From: Neptunicoccus cionae
Lineage (GTDB): Bacteria > Pseudomonadota > Alphaproteobacteria > Rhodobacterales > Rhodobacteraceae
Direction: 5' to 3'
Length of the DNA stretch: 64,000 nt
NCBI RefSeq assembly: GCF_002860325.1
Contig: NZ_PKOJ01000008.1
Coordinates: 186,001 to 250,000 of the forward strand
The first letter of the stretch is position 1; every line of letters starts with the position of its first letter. Shown here one piece after another: positions 8,660 through 17,361 of the stretch. Under the pieces are notes generated by a model. It was given only the letters and a program-made list of their open reading frames with translations. It did no database searches and was not told where the DNA came from. The position numbers were made by a program, and so were the translations under genes.

Positions 8660-9091
8660 TTAAGCCCTCACCACCAGAACGGAAACAGGAGATCTGCTTA
8701 CGATCCTGTCCGCATTGGAGCCCACTAGAAACTCCCGAAGGCGGTCCGGTTTATGGGATGCCATAACCACCAGATCACAATTGATTTTTTCGATGGTCTT
8801 AAGAACCTTACGATGAATCTTACCAAAAGCAAGGTGCTGCTTCACCTTTATGTCATTTGGTATTTCTGTGCGTACCAGCCGGTCAAGCGCATTGCTTGCG
8901 GCTGCCACGGCCTTCTCTTCAAAGTTTTCCGGAAAGAATCCTTCCACCAGCGGGCTTCCCATATCGGGCACCACCGAGATGATATGCAGCACGCCGCCCG
9001 AGTTGCTGACCAGCTCGATCGCCTGTGGCAGGGCTTTGACCCAAGAATCCTTATCCGTCAAATCTATCGTCAGAAGAACCGTATTAAACAT
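8660..9091 (-). CDS. Universal stress protein (UspA family)
   Basis: A 143-residue single-domain Usp with the typical N-terminus (MFNTVLLTIDL) and the C-terminal nucleotide-binding loop GSNADRIVSRSPVSVLVV, close to the GxxG(9x)GS(S/T) pattern of ATP-binding members but with its first glycines changed. The start is 10 bases after the stop of the TRAP permease, with AGGAG before the ATG. Usp proteins beside TRAP transporters are known, for example TeaD with the ectoine transporter TeaABC, where the Usp tunes transport. A similar regulatory role for the adjacent TAXI-TRAP system is likely. Confidence 0.88.
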   Translation of the reverse strand: MFNTVLLTIDLTDKDSWVKALPQAIELVSNSGGVLHIISVVPDMGSPLVEGFFPENFEEKAVAAASNALDRLVRTEIPNDIKVKQHLAFGKIHRKVLKTIEKINCDLVVMASHKPDRLREFLVGSNADRIVSRSPVSVLVVRA

Positions 9092-9101
9092 CTCTTTCTC
9101 C

Positions 9102-11876
9102 TCAGGCTGTAGCCGGTTTGCGCAGGGCGCGGCTGTTGCGGCCCCGCTGCAGGAAGACGATCAGCCCCAGCAGCAGCAAGGCCGGGATGAACATCAGATA
9201 TTTACTCGGTTGATCCACAGGGCGCAGCACCCGCAACACCGTCTGGTCCCAATCAAGCCCCGCTTTGGAAGCTGCACTGTCATAAAGCACGTCATCAACC
9301 ATCATCTTGCCATCCGCTTCGCGCAGGATCAGACCGGAACTTTCAAGCCGTTCCTCCCCTGTTGCTCCCTCACCGATGGGCAGGATGGCGACGAATTCGA
9401 TCGGATCGCCCAGATCGTTGACACCGGCCACCCGCAGGCGCAGGTCCTCGTTTGTCGGGGTCGCCAATGCAGCAGCGGCCAGTTCGGTCGGCGCTTCCTC
9501 TGTGTAGGGCGGTGCAACCATATCCATCCAGAAACCCGGACGGAACAGGGTGAAGGCCACCAGCAGCAGCGCGATGGTTTCATAGAACCGGTTGCGCGCA
9601 AGGAACCAGCCTTGAGTCGCCGCTGCAAACAACAGCATGGCAATCGTTGCTACCACAAAGACAAATATACCCTGCACCCATGTGACCTCTATCAACAGCA
9701 GTTCGGTGTTGAAGATGAACAGGAACGGCAAGGCTGCCGTGCGCAGGGAATAGAAGAAGGCAACAAGACCGGTGCGGATCGGATCACCACCCGACACAGC
9801 CGCCGCCGCAAAGCTGGCAAGGCCCACTGGCGGTGTCACATCGGCCATGATGCCGAAGTAGAACACGAACAGATGCACTGCAATCAGCGGCACGATCAGG
9901 CCGTTTTGCTGGCCCAGAGTCACAATGACAGGGGCCAGCAGCGCCGAAACCACGATATAGTTCGCGGTAGTCGGCAAACCCATACCAAGGATCAGTGACA
10001 GGATTGCGGTCAGGAACAGGATGGCAAGGATATTGCCGCCCGAAAGCACCTCGACCACATCCGCAAGGGCAGAGCCGACACCCGTCTGGCTGACCGCGCC
10101 GACGATGATACCCGCCGTGGCCGTGGCAATGCCGATCCCGATCATGTTACGCGCGCCGGTTTCCAGCCCGTCAATCAGGTCTGCCACACCATTGCGGATG
10201 GCTGCGCCAAAGGCGGTATCGCCCCGCATGATTGCGGTCAGCGGGCGCTGGGTCAGCAGGATAAAGATCATATAGGCGGTCGCCCAAAACGCGGAGAGAC
10301 CCGGCGACAGCCGGTCCACCATCAGCGCCCAGACCAGCACCACAACCGGCAGGATAAAGTGCAGGCCGGAACGAATTGTCGGACCGGGCAGCGGCAGTCT
10401 TGTTACCGGCTCGTTCGGATCATCCAGCTCCAGCGGCTTTTCCTTGGAGGCGATATAAAGCAGCCCCACATAGACCGCGGTCAGGAAGGCAAAGATGATA
10501 TAGCCCGCCGTTTGCGGGAAAGCCGGTCTGATCCAGCCCATGCCGTAATAAACGATAAAGGACAGCGCACAGATCGCAGCGACGGTGAAGGCCATGCCAA
10601 TCAGACGTTGCACAATCGGTTTGGGGGTATAGGCGCGGGGCAGCCCCTCCATTCCGGCTTTCAGCGCCTCAAGATGGACGATGTAAACCAGTGCGATATA
10701 GGAAATCACCGCAGGCAGGAATGCGTGTTTCACCACGTCGAAATAAGGAATACCAACGTACTCCACCATAAGGAAAGCCGCAGCACCCATCACGGGGGGC
10801 ATGATCTGGCCATTCACGGAGGACGCTACTTCGACAGCGCCTGCTTTTTCCGAACTGAAGCCGACTTTCTTCATCAGCGGGATGGTAAAAGTGCCGGTGG
10901 TCACAACATTGGCGATGGAGGAACCGGAGATCAGTCCGGTCATGGCCGAAGAAACAACCGCTGCCTTCGCCGGCCCGCCTTTCATGTGCCCCATCAAGCT
11001 GAAAGCGACCTGAATGAAATAGTTGCCCGCTCCTGCACGATCCAGCAGCGAACCAAAAAGCACGAATAGGAATACAAAACTGGTAGACACGCCAAGCGCG
11101 ATACCAAAGACGCCTTCCGTGGTGATCCACTGGTGGTTCACGATCTCGGACAGGCTGTTGCCTTTGTGGGAAATGATACTTGGCATATAAGGCCCAAGCA
11201 CGGTGTAGACCAGAAAGACCGACGCCACGATCATCAGTGCGGGACCAAGGGCGCGGCGCGTGGCCTCAAGAAGCAGCATCAAGCCGATCACGGCGACGAC
11301 AAAATCCTGAAGCACAGGCGCACCGACGCGCCCTGAAATTTCACGGTAATAGACAAACAGATAGAGCGCAGCCAGCGCGCCGACCAGTGCCAGCGCCCGT
11401 TCCCACACCGGAATCCGGTCTTTCGGAGAGCCAAGCACAACAGCCACAACAACTGCCAGCGCTACGATCGGTATCCACCACGTCACAGCACCGTCCTTGG
11501 CGCCCATCATAAACAAACCGGCAAGAACCAGCGGCACTACGATGCCAAGGCCGATCTGGAAACCGGATCGGGTGGCCGGAAAGGCCGCAAAGGCCAGAAA
11601 CATTGCAAATGCCAGATGGATGGAGCGGGCTTCGGTATCGTTAAACACCCCCCAGCCCACCATGAAGGGGATCGGCGAGGCGATCCAGAGCTGGAACAGC
11701 GACCAAGCCAGCGCCACACAGGTCAGGAAAATGCCGACAGGACCGATTGCCCCGCGTCCGCCTGTGTCAGAAGATGCCACCAGTTCGTCGAGTTCGGCTT
11801 GCGTCAGCCCCCCCCGATCACCCGTTGCAGCATTCTCTACCGCAGCAGCCTGCTGTTGGTTTGGATCATTGGTCAT
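9102..11876 (-). CDS. TRAP transporter fused permease (4TM + 12TM), TAXI type
   Basis: A 924-residue inner membrane protein that fuses the small (DctQ) and large (DctM) TRAP subunits, the usual form for TAXI systems. After a polar N-terminus of about 45 residues there are many hydrophobic helices to about residue 750, with DctM-like glycine-rich stretches such as GSSIANVVTTGTF and GMGLPTTANYIV. A soluble region at about residues 780-880, probably the extra C-terminal domain of some TAXI permeases, precedes a last hydrophobic segment. I chose the ATG at 11876 because AGGGGA precedes it; a GTG 33 bases upstream is poorer. The receptor is the upstream gene. Substrate unknown; amino acids or organic acids are typical. 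Confidence 0.92.
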   Translation of the reverse strand: MTNDPNQQQAAAVENAATGDRGGLTQAELDELVASSDTGGRGAIGPVGIFLTCVALAWSLFQLWIASPIPFMVGWGVFNDTEARSIHLAFAMFLAFAAFPATRSGFQIGLGIVVPLVLAGLFMMGAKDGAVTWWIPIVALAVVVAVVLGSPKDRIPVWERALALVGALAALYLFVYYREISGRVGAPVLQDFVVAVIGLMLLLEATRRALGPALMIVASVFLVYTVLGPYMPSIISHKGNSLSEIVNHQWITTEGVFGIALGVSTSFVFLFVLFGSLLDRAGAGNYFIQVAFSLMGHMKGGPAKAAVVSSAMTGLISGSSIANVVTTGTFTIPLMKKVGFSSEKAGAVEVASSVNGQIMPPVMGAAAFLMVEYVGIPYFDVVKHAFLPAVISYIALVYIVHLEALKAGMEGLPRAYTPKPIVQRLIGMAFTVAAICALSFIVYYGMGWIRPAFPQTAGYIIFAFLTAVYVGLLYIASKEKPLELDDPNEPVTRLPLPGPTIRSGLHFILPVVVLVWALMVDRLSPGLSAFWATAYMIFILLTQRPLTAIMRGDTAFGAAIRNGVADLIDGLETGARNMIGIGIATATAGIIVGAVSQTGVGSALADVVEVLSGGNILAILFLTAILSLILGMGLPTTANYIVVSALLAPVIVTLGQQNGLIVPLIAVHLFVFYFGIMADVTPPVGLASFAAAAVSGGDPIRTGLVAFFYSLRTAALPFLFIFNTELLLIEVTWVQGIFVFVVATIAMLLFAAATQGWFLARNRFYETIALLLVAFTLFRPGFWMDMVAPPYTEEAPTELAAAALATPTNEDLRLRVAGVNDLGDPIEFVAILPIGEGATGEERLESSGLILREADGKMMVDDVLYDSAASKAGLDWDQTVLRVLRPVDQPSKYLMFIPALLLLGLIVFLQRGRNSRALRKPATA

Positions 11877-11938
11877 GGATGTCCCCTGTTCCCCGCTATG
11901 GCCCGTCACTTCGGGCTTTTATTTTTCAATCCGGGTCA

Positions 11939-11964
11939 GTTGCGGCAGCGCAGGCCGCCGCAAC
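11939..11964 (-). promoter_or_regulatory. Intercistronic hairpin between TAXI receptor and permease
   Basis: A perfect 8-base stem (GTTGCGGC at 11939-11946 with its complement at 11957-11964) in the gap between the receptor stop and the permease start. It has no T-run on the minus strand, so it looks more like an mRNA-stabilising or attenuating hairpin that would keep receptor levels above permease levels. Confidence 0.55.
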
Positions 11965-12003
11965 CGTTTTCAGTTTACACAAAGGTCGAGAACGACCGCC
12001 GGA

Positions 12004-12960
12004 TTACATCCAGCCTTTTTCTTTGTAGTATTTCTCGGCACCGGGGTGCAGAGGCGCGGACAGACCGGCGCTGATCATGTCTTCTTCTTTCAGGTTCTCG
12101 AAAGCAGGGTGCAGACGCTTGAACCGGTCAAAGTTGTCAAAAACAGCTTTTACAACCTGATAAACCACTTCTTCGTCCACTTTCGCAGAGGTGACAAAAG
12201 TCGCCTTAACGCCGAATGTGTTCACATCAGAGTCCGTACCTTTGTACATGCCGCCCGGAATGGTCGCGGCAGCGTAGAAGGGGTTTTCCGCGATCAGCTT
12301 GTCGATTTCAGGGCCTTCAACCGGCACAAGAACCGCATCTACTGTGGAAACCGCTTCCTGAATGGAACCGTTCGGGTGGCCAACAGTGTAGATAATCGCA
12401 TCCACCTTGTTGTCGCCCAGCGCAGCCGCTTGTTCAGCCGGTTTCAGTTCGGAAGCCAGCGCGAAATCGTCTGTTGTCCAACCCAGAGCGTTCATCACAA
12501 CATCCATCGTTGCCCGCTGGCCGGAGCCGGGGTTGCCGATGTTGACGCGCTTGCCTTTGAGATCGGCAAAAGACTTGATGCCGGAATCTGCGCGGGCAAT
12601 CACGTTGAACGGCTCGCCATGTACGGAAAAGACCGCACGTTCATCGGAAAACTGGTTTCCTTCGAATTTGGATGTGCCGTTATAGGCGTGGTACTGCCAG
12701 TCGGACTGGGCCACACCCATATCCATGTCACCAGCCATGATGGCGTTGATGTTGGCAATGGAACCGCCGGTGGAAGGCGCAGTGCATTTCAGGTTGGTTT
12801 CAGCGGTTGTGCGGTTCACCAGACGGCAGATCGACTGACCGACAACGAAGTATACGCCGGTTTGACCGCCTGTCCCGATGGTGATGAATTTCTCTTGTGC
12901 GATACCGGCTGTACCGGCCAGCAGCGCCCCTGCAAAAGCAAGATGTTTCATGAAACGCAT
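12004..12960 (-). CDS. TAXI family TRAP substrate-binding protein
   Basis: A 318-residue periplasmic receptor of a TRAP transporter. A signal peptide covers about residues 1-21 (cleavage near GIA-QEK). The mature start FITIGTGGQTGVYFVVGQ and AGDMDMGVAQSDW are characteristic of the TAXI (TRAP-associated extracytoplasmic immunogenic) group, and GKRVNIGNPGSGQRATM is the usual ligand-site stretch. GAGGAG stands 6 bases before the ATG. The partner fused permease follows after 127 bases. These receptors typically bind small carboxylates or amino acids; the ligand is not decidable here. Confidence 0.93.
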   Translation of the reverse strand: MRFMKHLAFAGALLAGTAGIAQEKFITIGTGGQTGVYFVVGQSICRLVNRTTAETNLKCTAPSTGGSIANINAIMAGDMDMGVAQSDWQYHAYNGTSKFEGNQFSDERAVFSVHGEPFNVIARADSGIKSFADLKGKRVNIGNPGSGQRATMDVVMNALGWTTDDFALASELKPAEQAAALGDNKVDAIIYTVGHPNGSIQEAVSTVDAVLVPVEGPEIDKLIAENPFYAAATIPGGMYKGTDSDVNTFGVKATFVTSAKVDEEVVYQVVKAVFDNFDRFKRLHPAFENLKEEDMISAGLSAPLHPGAEKYYKEKGWM

Positions 12961-13293
12961 AGTGTTCTCCTCTTTTTTTTGCTCACGTTAACGCCCCCTG
13001 CGGACGCAGGAGACAATTGTCCGAATGGCACAAAGCGGCAGCTCCCGTGCGAGCAGTCTTTCGGAGCTGCGGCGCTCTCCTTAAAGCGAAGCGCAAACAA
13101 GCACCAGCAGGAAAAACAAAGGCTTAAATGTCTTTTTCACTCCACTATTCAATATCAGGCTAGTGAGAGTTTTCCTTAATTGTCAAGTAAGTTGTCACTT
13201 CTGGTCCGGAGTATCACCGCTTTCTTGACCACACCCGCTTTCACGCTAAGGTCAGGGCTTCGGTCGCGCAATTCCACCCGGCAAATCGGGCAC
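12961..13293. other. Intergenic region upstream of the TAXI-TRAP operon
   Basis: 333 bases without a gene. It must hold the promoter of the TAXI-TRAP operon (minus strand) and the 3' end of the LysR transcript. A GC-rich stretch at about 13030-13090 is followed by an AT-rich stretch at about 13110-13200. At 13287-13305 a GGCACC/GGGTGCC hairpin overlaps the LysR stop codon. I could not assign a convincing -35/-10 pair. Confidence 0.5.
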
Positions 13294-14259
13294 CTATACG
13301 GGTGCCGGATAGGTGCGCTGTGCTAATGGCAGGGTGCGAATCTGCTCCAACAGACGTTCCACAAATATCCGTTCTGCGCGGTTCAGTTTCTTCCTCGGGT
13401 TTCGCAGCAAGTAGATATCGACCTCCGGTGGATCGTCATAGGGAGGCAACCTCCAGAGCAAGCCGTCCCGCACATCCCGCTCCAGCACATGAATCGGCAG
13501 CGACCCGATACCAAGCCCGCATTGAATCATCCGGCGCACCTCTTCCAGTTGCGAGGAACGCCCCACGATCCGCTGCGCCATATCCCACTGCTTGCGCAGC
13601 AAGGCCACAGGGCGGAGCGCATCATTCAGGTCGTCGGTGTCAAAGGTCACGATGTCATGACCACGCAAATCCTCCATTGTCAGGTTCTCTCGACCGAACA
13701 AAGGATGTGTGGGACCGCAATAAAAGCTGAAATATTCGCGGTATAGCAGATCATAGCTTAAATCAGGCAGCTTACGGTTGACCAGACAGACACCAAAGCT
13801 TGCCTGTCGGTCCAGCACGGCGCTGGTGACAACCGCGCTTGTGGCGGTTTTGATGTTGAAGCTGACTTTGGGGTATAGGGTTTTCGTTTCAGTCAACAGA
13901 TCATCAAGCAAGGGAGTGATCACATGACTGGCAAGGTGGATGCTAATCTCGCCGGATATTTCGGTACTGGAAGCCGTGGTGATTTCTTTCAGCCCCGAAA
14001 CGCTGCGGAAAATATCCATACATTCATCGTAAAGCCGCTGCCCCGCCCGCGTCATGCGGAAGCTGCCCTTGGACCGCTCGATCAACTGACAGTTCAATTC
14101 CTGCTCAAGCCGTTGCAGCGCAAGGCTGACCGAAGGCTGTCCGCGCAACAAACGATGGGCGGCGCGGGTGATACTGCCTTCCTCGACAATCACCACAAAG
14201 GTGCGCAGCAGGTTCCAGTCCAGCCCGATCACAAATTTTTCGTCACCACGGTCCGTCAT
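13294..14259 (-). CDS. LysR-type transcriptional regulator
   Basis: A 321-residue LysR regulator: winged helix-turn-helix at about residues 13-72 (LLRTFVVIVEEGSITRAAHRL) and a periplasmic-binding-protein-like effector domain over the remainder. It is divergent from the polyamine import operon and is its probable regulator, with a polyamine or a breakdown product as inducer (inference). I chose the ATG at 14259 (AGGGC upstream). An in-frame ATG at 14304 would add 15 residues but falls inside the candidate LysR binding site, which makes it unlikely. The ligand cannot be predicted from sequence. Confidence 0.9.
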   Translation of the reverse strand: MTDRGDEKFVIGLDWNLLRTFVVIVEEGSITRAAHRLLRGQPSVSLALQRLEQELNCQLIERSKGSFRMTRAGQRLYDECMDIFRSVSGLKEITTASSTEISGEISIHLASHVITPLLDDLLTETKTLYPKVSFNIKTATSAVVTSAVLDRQASFGVCLVNRKLPDLSYDLLYREYFSFYCGPTHPLFGRENLTMEDLRGHDIVTFDTDDLNDALRPVALLRKQWDMAQRIVGRSSQLEEVRRMIQCGLGIGSLPIHVLERDVRDGLLWRLPPYDDPPEVDIYLLRNPRKKLNRAERIFVERLLEQIRTLPLAQRTYPAPV

Positions 14260-14300
14260 CGGCCCTGCCTTACAAGTTTTTAAACCACTAAACACCGACC

Positions 14301-14319
14301 ACATTAACCTAATTAATGT
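14301..14319. promoter_or_regulatory. Candidate LysR operator
   Basis: A perfect 7-base inverted repeat (ACATTAA, 5-base spacer, TTAATGT) that contains the T-N11-A spacing of LysR boxes (T14304 to A14316). It lies in the 139-base gap between the regulator and potB, 80 bases before the potB start, where an activator site is expected. Confidence 0.7.
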
Positions 14320-14398
14320 GATTCATGCTTTATATCAATTTGCTCAATTCAAGATCACCATGCAATAGTTAACAGGACTTTAGGGAACAGGGGCCGGA

Positions 14399-15271
14399 AT
14401 GCCATCAAGCGAACAGAGTATAGACAAGCGGCCCTGGTTGCTGCTGTCCCCTTCCCTTATGGCCATCACCCTTCTGGTGGTTATCCCCATGGCCTTTATT
14501 CTGGTCTATTCCTTTTACGAGAATATCGACCTTGCCGTAGATAAGGTGGCGTTTCAGTTTGGCAACTGGTCCGAGGTAATGACGGACGGCTATTACCGCA
14601 TTGCGATCTGGAAAACCCTGCGGCTATCGGTGATCGTCACGGTGTTGGCCGCCGTGCTTGGGTATATCCCTGCCTATTTCATCGCCATGACCAAATTTCG
14701 CGACAAATGGCTTTTGCTGCTGCTGCTGATCCTGCCCTTCTGGATCAGCTTCATCATCCGCACGCTTAGCTGGATACATATTTTCGGCAATCAGGGGGCG
14801 TTGAACGGGCTGTTCCAACTGCTTGGCCTGACCGATGCGCCGCTGTCCCTGATGTATAACGAGTTTACTGTCATCGTCGGCTTTATCCATGTGTTCCTGC
14901 CCTACATGATCCTGAACATCTACGTCAGTCTGGAAGGCATAGATGAAAATCTGGAGCCCGCCGCCCGCACCCTTGGGGCGACCCCGTGGCAGGCGTTCCG
15001 CGAAGTGACCCTGCCCCTGTCCATGCCGGGACTGGCCGCCGGTTGCCTGCTGGTTTTTGTATTAACGGGGGGCAGTTACGTCACGCCGCTGATCCTTGGC
15101 GGGCCGAGCGATTTCCTGTTCGGCAACCTGATCTATGACGCCATCGTGACAGAGCTGAACTGGCCGATGGGCGCAACCCTGTCCTTCACGCTCTTGCTGC
15201 TGCTGGGGCTGGTCGTGGTGCTTTACAGCCGCTTGATGGGGCTGAACCAACTGTCAAAGGCGTTCAAATAA
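14399..15271 (+). CDS. potB: ABC transporter permease, spermidine/putrescine type (PotB-like)
   Basis: A 290-residue inner membrane subunit of a polyamine-type importer with about six transmembrane helices. The cytoplasmic coupling loop is visible as EPAARTLGATPWQAFREVTLP (EAA motif), which docks on the ATPase. It is the first gene of the operon, with AGGGG before the ATG. potC follows after a single base. Substrate class is deduced from PotB similarity and the polyamine-degrading genes downstream. Confidence 0.9.
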   Translation: MPSSEQSIDKRPWLLLSPSLMAITLLVVIPMAFILVYSFYENIDLAVDKVAFQFGNWSEVMTDGYYRIAIWKTLRLSVIVTVLAAVLGYIPAYFIAMTKFRDKWLLLLLLILPFWISFIIRTLSWIHIFGNQGALNGLFQLLGLTDAPLSLMYNEFTVIVGFIHVFLPYMILNIYVSLEGIDENLEPAARTLGATPWQAFREVTLPLSMPGLAAGCLLVFVLTGGSYVTPLILGGPSDFLFGNLIYDAIVTELNWPMGATLSFTLLLLLGLVVVLYSRLMGLNQLSKAFK

Positions 15272-15272
15272 C

Positions 15273-16064
15273 ATGAAACTGCGCATCTGGACCCTGCTTA
15301 AAACCTACACCATTCTGGTTTACATCTTCATGTTTGCCCCCATCGGCGTGGTGCTGGTGCTGGCGTTCAATTCCTCCCAGTTCGGCGGCTTCCCGATTGA
15401 GGGCTTCAGCTTTCGCTGGTTTGTCAAACTGTCCGAGAACGAGGCAATCATTCGCGCGTTGCGCACCTCGCTCGTACTGGGGGCCTGTACGGCGGTTATT
15501 GCAACAACGCTGGGGATTCTGGCCGCACTGGCGCTGGTACGCTACACCTTCCGCGGCAAGGATCTGATCACAACGGTTCTGATAGCCCCTGTGCTGGTGC
15601 CCGAAACCGTGCTGGCGGTGGGCTTGCTGATTTTCATGCGCTGGCTGCATGTGCCCCGCTCTTTCGGGTTGCTGCTGCTGGGCCATTCCATCATCGCCCT
15701 GCCCTTTGTGGTGCTGGTGGTGCAGGCACGGCTGACAGGCATCCGGCGCGATTACGAAGAAGCGGCCCGCAGTCTGGGGGCCAACCCTCTGCAAACCTTC
15801 TTTGCCGTGACTTTCCCCCTAATGCTGCCCGCCGTTTTTGCAGGGGCGCTGTTTGCCTTCACAATTTCCTTTGACAACATCACCGCAACGATTTTCTGGC
15901 GTCCGTCAGGGATGGAGACAGTGCCCACCCAGATTTTCGGCATGTTACGCAATTCTGTCAGCCCCGAGATCAACGCGCTTGGCTTTGTGATGATCTGTAT
16001 CACCGTCGGTGTGCCGCTGATGGCAGGGGCGCTGGCGCGCTATTACATGCGCAACACGAAATAG
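15273..16064 (+). CDS. potC: ABC transporter permease, spermidine/putrescine type (PotC-like)
   Basis: The second permease (263 residues), with about six transmembrane helices and its own EAA loop (EEAARSLGANPLQTFFAVTFP). Together with PotB it should form the heterodimeric channel. It starts one base after the potB stop, so translation is probably coupled. Length is normal for PotC. Confidence 0.9.
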   Translation: MKLRIWTLLKTYTILVYIFMFAPIGVVLVLAFNSSQFGGFPIEGFSFRWFVKLSENEAIIRALRTSLVLGACTAVIATTLGILAALALVRYTFRGKDLITTVLIAPVLVPETVLAVGLLIFMRWLHVPRSFGLLLLGHSIIALPFVVLVVQARLTGIRRDYEEAARSLGANPLQTFFAVTFPLMLPAVFAGALFAFTISFDNITATIFWRPSGMETVPTQIFGMLRNSVSPEINALGFVMICITVGVPLMAGALARYYMRNTK

Positions 16065-16102
16065 ACCAAACCTATAAAAACCAACCAACAAGGAGAGAAC
16101 CG

Positions 16103-17269
16103 ATGAAAAAGATAGACAGTACAAAACGTTACGAGATGCTGAAAGAGCGGATGGGCAATGGCGATATGGACCGCCGCTCTTTCTTTGGCCTGCTTGGGGC
16201 AGCGGGGATCTATGCAGGTGTGTCCGGCGGCGTTATGACGACAATGGCGCAACAGGCCCGCGCCGCAGGGACAGAGTTATACTTTGAAGGCTGGGGCGGT
16301 GTCGTCTCCGAAGCGCTGCGCAAACATGCGTTCAACCCCTACGAGGAAGCCAGCGGCAACAAGGTTGTCGATGCCACTTTTGGTGGTGAAGCCGAAGTGC
16401 TGACCAAGATCAAAGCCGCAGGCAGCACCAATGGTCACAACATCCTGCATTCCTCCGGTGTAAGCTGGTACAAACGCTGGATTGATGCGGGTTATGGTTC
16501 CGAACTGAACCTTGCCAACATCCCGAATGTGGAAAACGTGATGGAGGCGATTATCGCGCCTTTCAGGGCGATCACCCCGAACAGCCTGTCCGCCATTCCA
16601 TATGACTACGGCACGACCGGCATCGCCTATAACACGAAATTCGTGTCCGAGGAGAAGGCCAAAGAATTGGGCGCGAACCTGCTGCTCGACAAGGAGTTGA
16701 AGGGCAAGATCGGCGCGTGGGGTGGCGACTGGGCCAACCGTGCTTGGTATGGTGCGCTGCAATCCAACCAGGACCCGAACAATATTCAGGACTGGGATGC
16801 GGTTTGGGACAAAGCCCGCGAAAACCGCGAACTGGTGCTGAAATACTGGTCCTCCGGCGCGGAATTGATGGACCTGCTGGCGAAAGAGGAAATTTACGTC
16901 ACCGAAGCATGGTCGGGCCGCGTTGCAGCCCTTCAGGCCCAAGGTCACCCCATCGCCTATATGGACCCGCCAAACGGTCTGGCTTGGATGGAAAGCATGT
17001 TCGTGCTCAAAGGTTCTCCGATGGCCGAGGCAGAGGAACTGCTGAACTTCATGCTGGACCCGGCCACCGCGATTGCCGTGGCTGAAGGGCAGAAATACCC
17101 GACCTCGCTCGACCCGAACAAGGTAGAGATGACCGACACCATTAAGGCGCTGCCTGCCTATGATCCGACAGGCAAGCTGGACAAACTGGTGTTCCGTGAT
17201 CCGGTGGTCTGGAACGAAGTTGAAAAAGAGCAGTCCAAACAGTGGAACCGTGTCTCCAAAGGCGGTTGA
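16103..17269 (+). CDS. potD: Periplasmic polyamine-binding protein (PotD/PotF-like)
   Basis: A 388-residue substrate-binding protein. The N-terminus has a twin-arginine motif (DRRSFFGLLGAAG at about residues 17-29) and a long hydrophobic segment ending near ARAAG, so export is likely by Tat. The mature part begins ELYFEGWGG, close to the start of PotD-type proteins. AAGGAG precedes the ATG. Two hairpins follow the gene before potA, as is common for a binding protein that must outnumber its transporter. Polyamine specificity is inferred from family and operon. Confidence 0.88.
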   Translation: MKKIDSTKRYEMLKERMGNGDMDRRSFFGLLGAAGIYAGVSGGVMTTMAQQARAAGTELYFEGWGGVVSEALRKHAFNPYEEASGNKVVDATFGGEAEVLTKIKAAGSTNGHNILHSSGVSWYKRWIDAGYGSELNLANIPNVENVMEAIIAPFRAITPNSLSAIPYDYGTTGIAYNTKFVSEEKAKELGANLLLDKELKGKIGAWGGDWANRAWYGALQSNQDPNNIQDWDAVWDKARENRELVLKYWSSGAELMDLLAKEEIYVTEAWSGRVAALQAQGHPIAYMDPPNGLAWMESMFVLKGSPMAEAEELLNFMLDPATAIAVAEGQKYPTSLDPNKVEMTDTIKALPAYDPTGKLDKLVFRDPVVWNEVEKEQSKQWNRVSKGG

Positions 17270-17324
17270 TACCGGTTTAACCGGTAACCAGACACAGTGC
17301 GGGCCGCACGGATTGCCGGCCCGC
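17270..17324 (+). promoter_or_regulatory. Double intercistronic hairpin between potD and potA
   Basis: TACCGGTT and its complement form an 8-base palindrome around a single T (17270-17286), starting right at the potD stop. A second perfect 8-base stem, GCGGGCCG at 17299-17306 with 17317-17324, follows and then a pyrimidine-rich stretch. Such structures stabilise the upstream message or cause partial termination, giving more binding protein than ATPase. Confidence 0.65.
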
Positions 17325-17361
17325 GCATCCTCTCTCAGAATTACAGCGGGAACCCCTGCCT

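Noticed and set aside
11497-13179. A 560-codon plus-strand open frame
   Set aside because: It lies opposite the TAXI receptor and the 5' end of the TRAP permease, both well supported, and its translation resembles no protein family.
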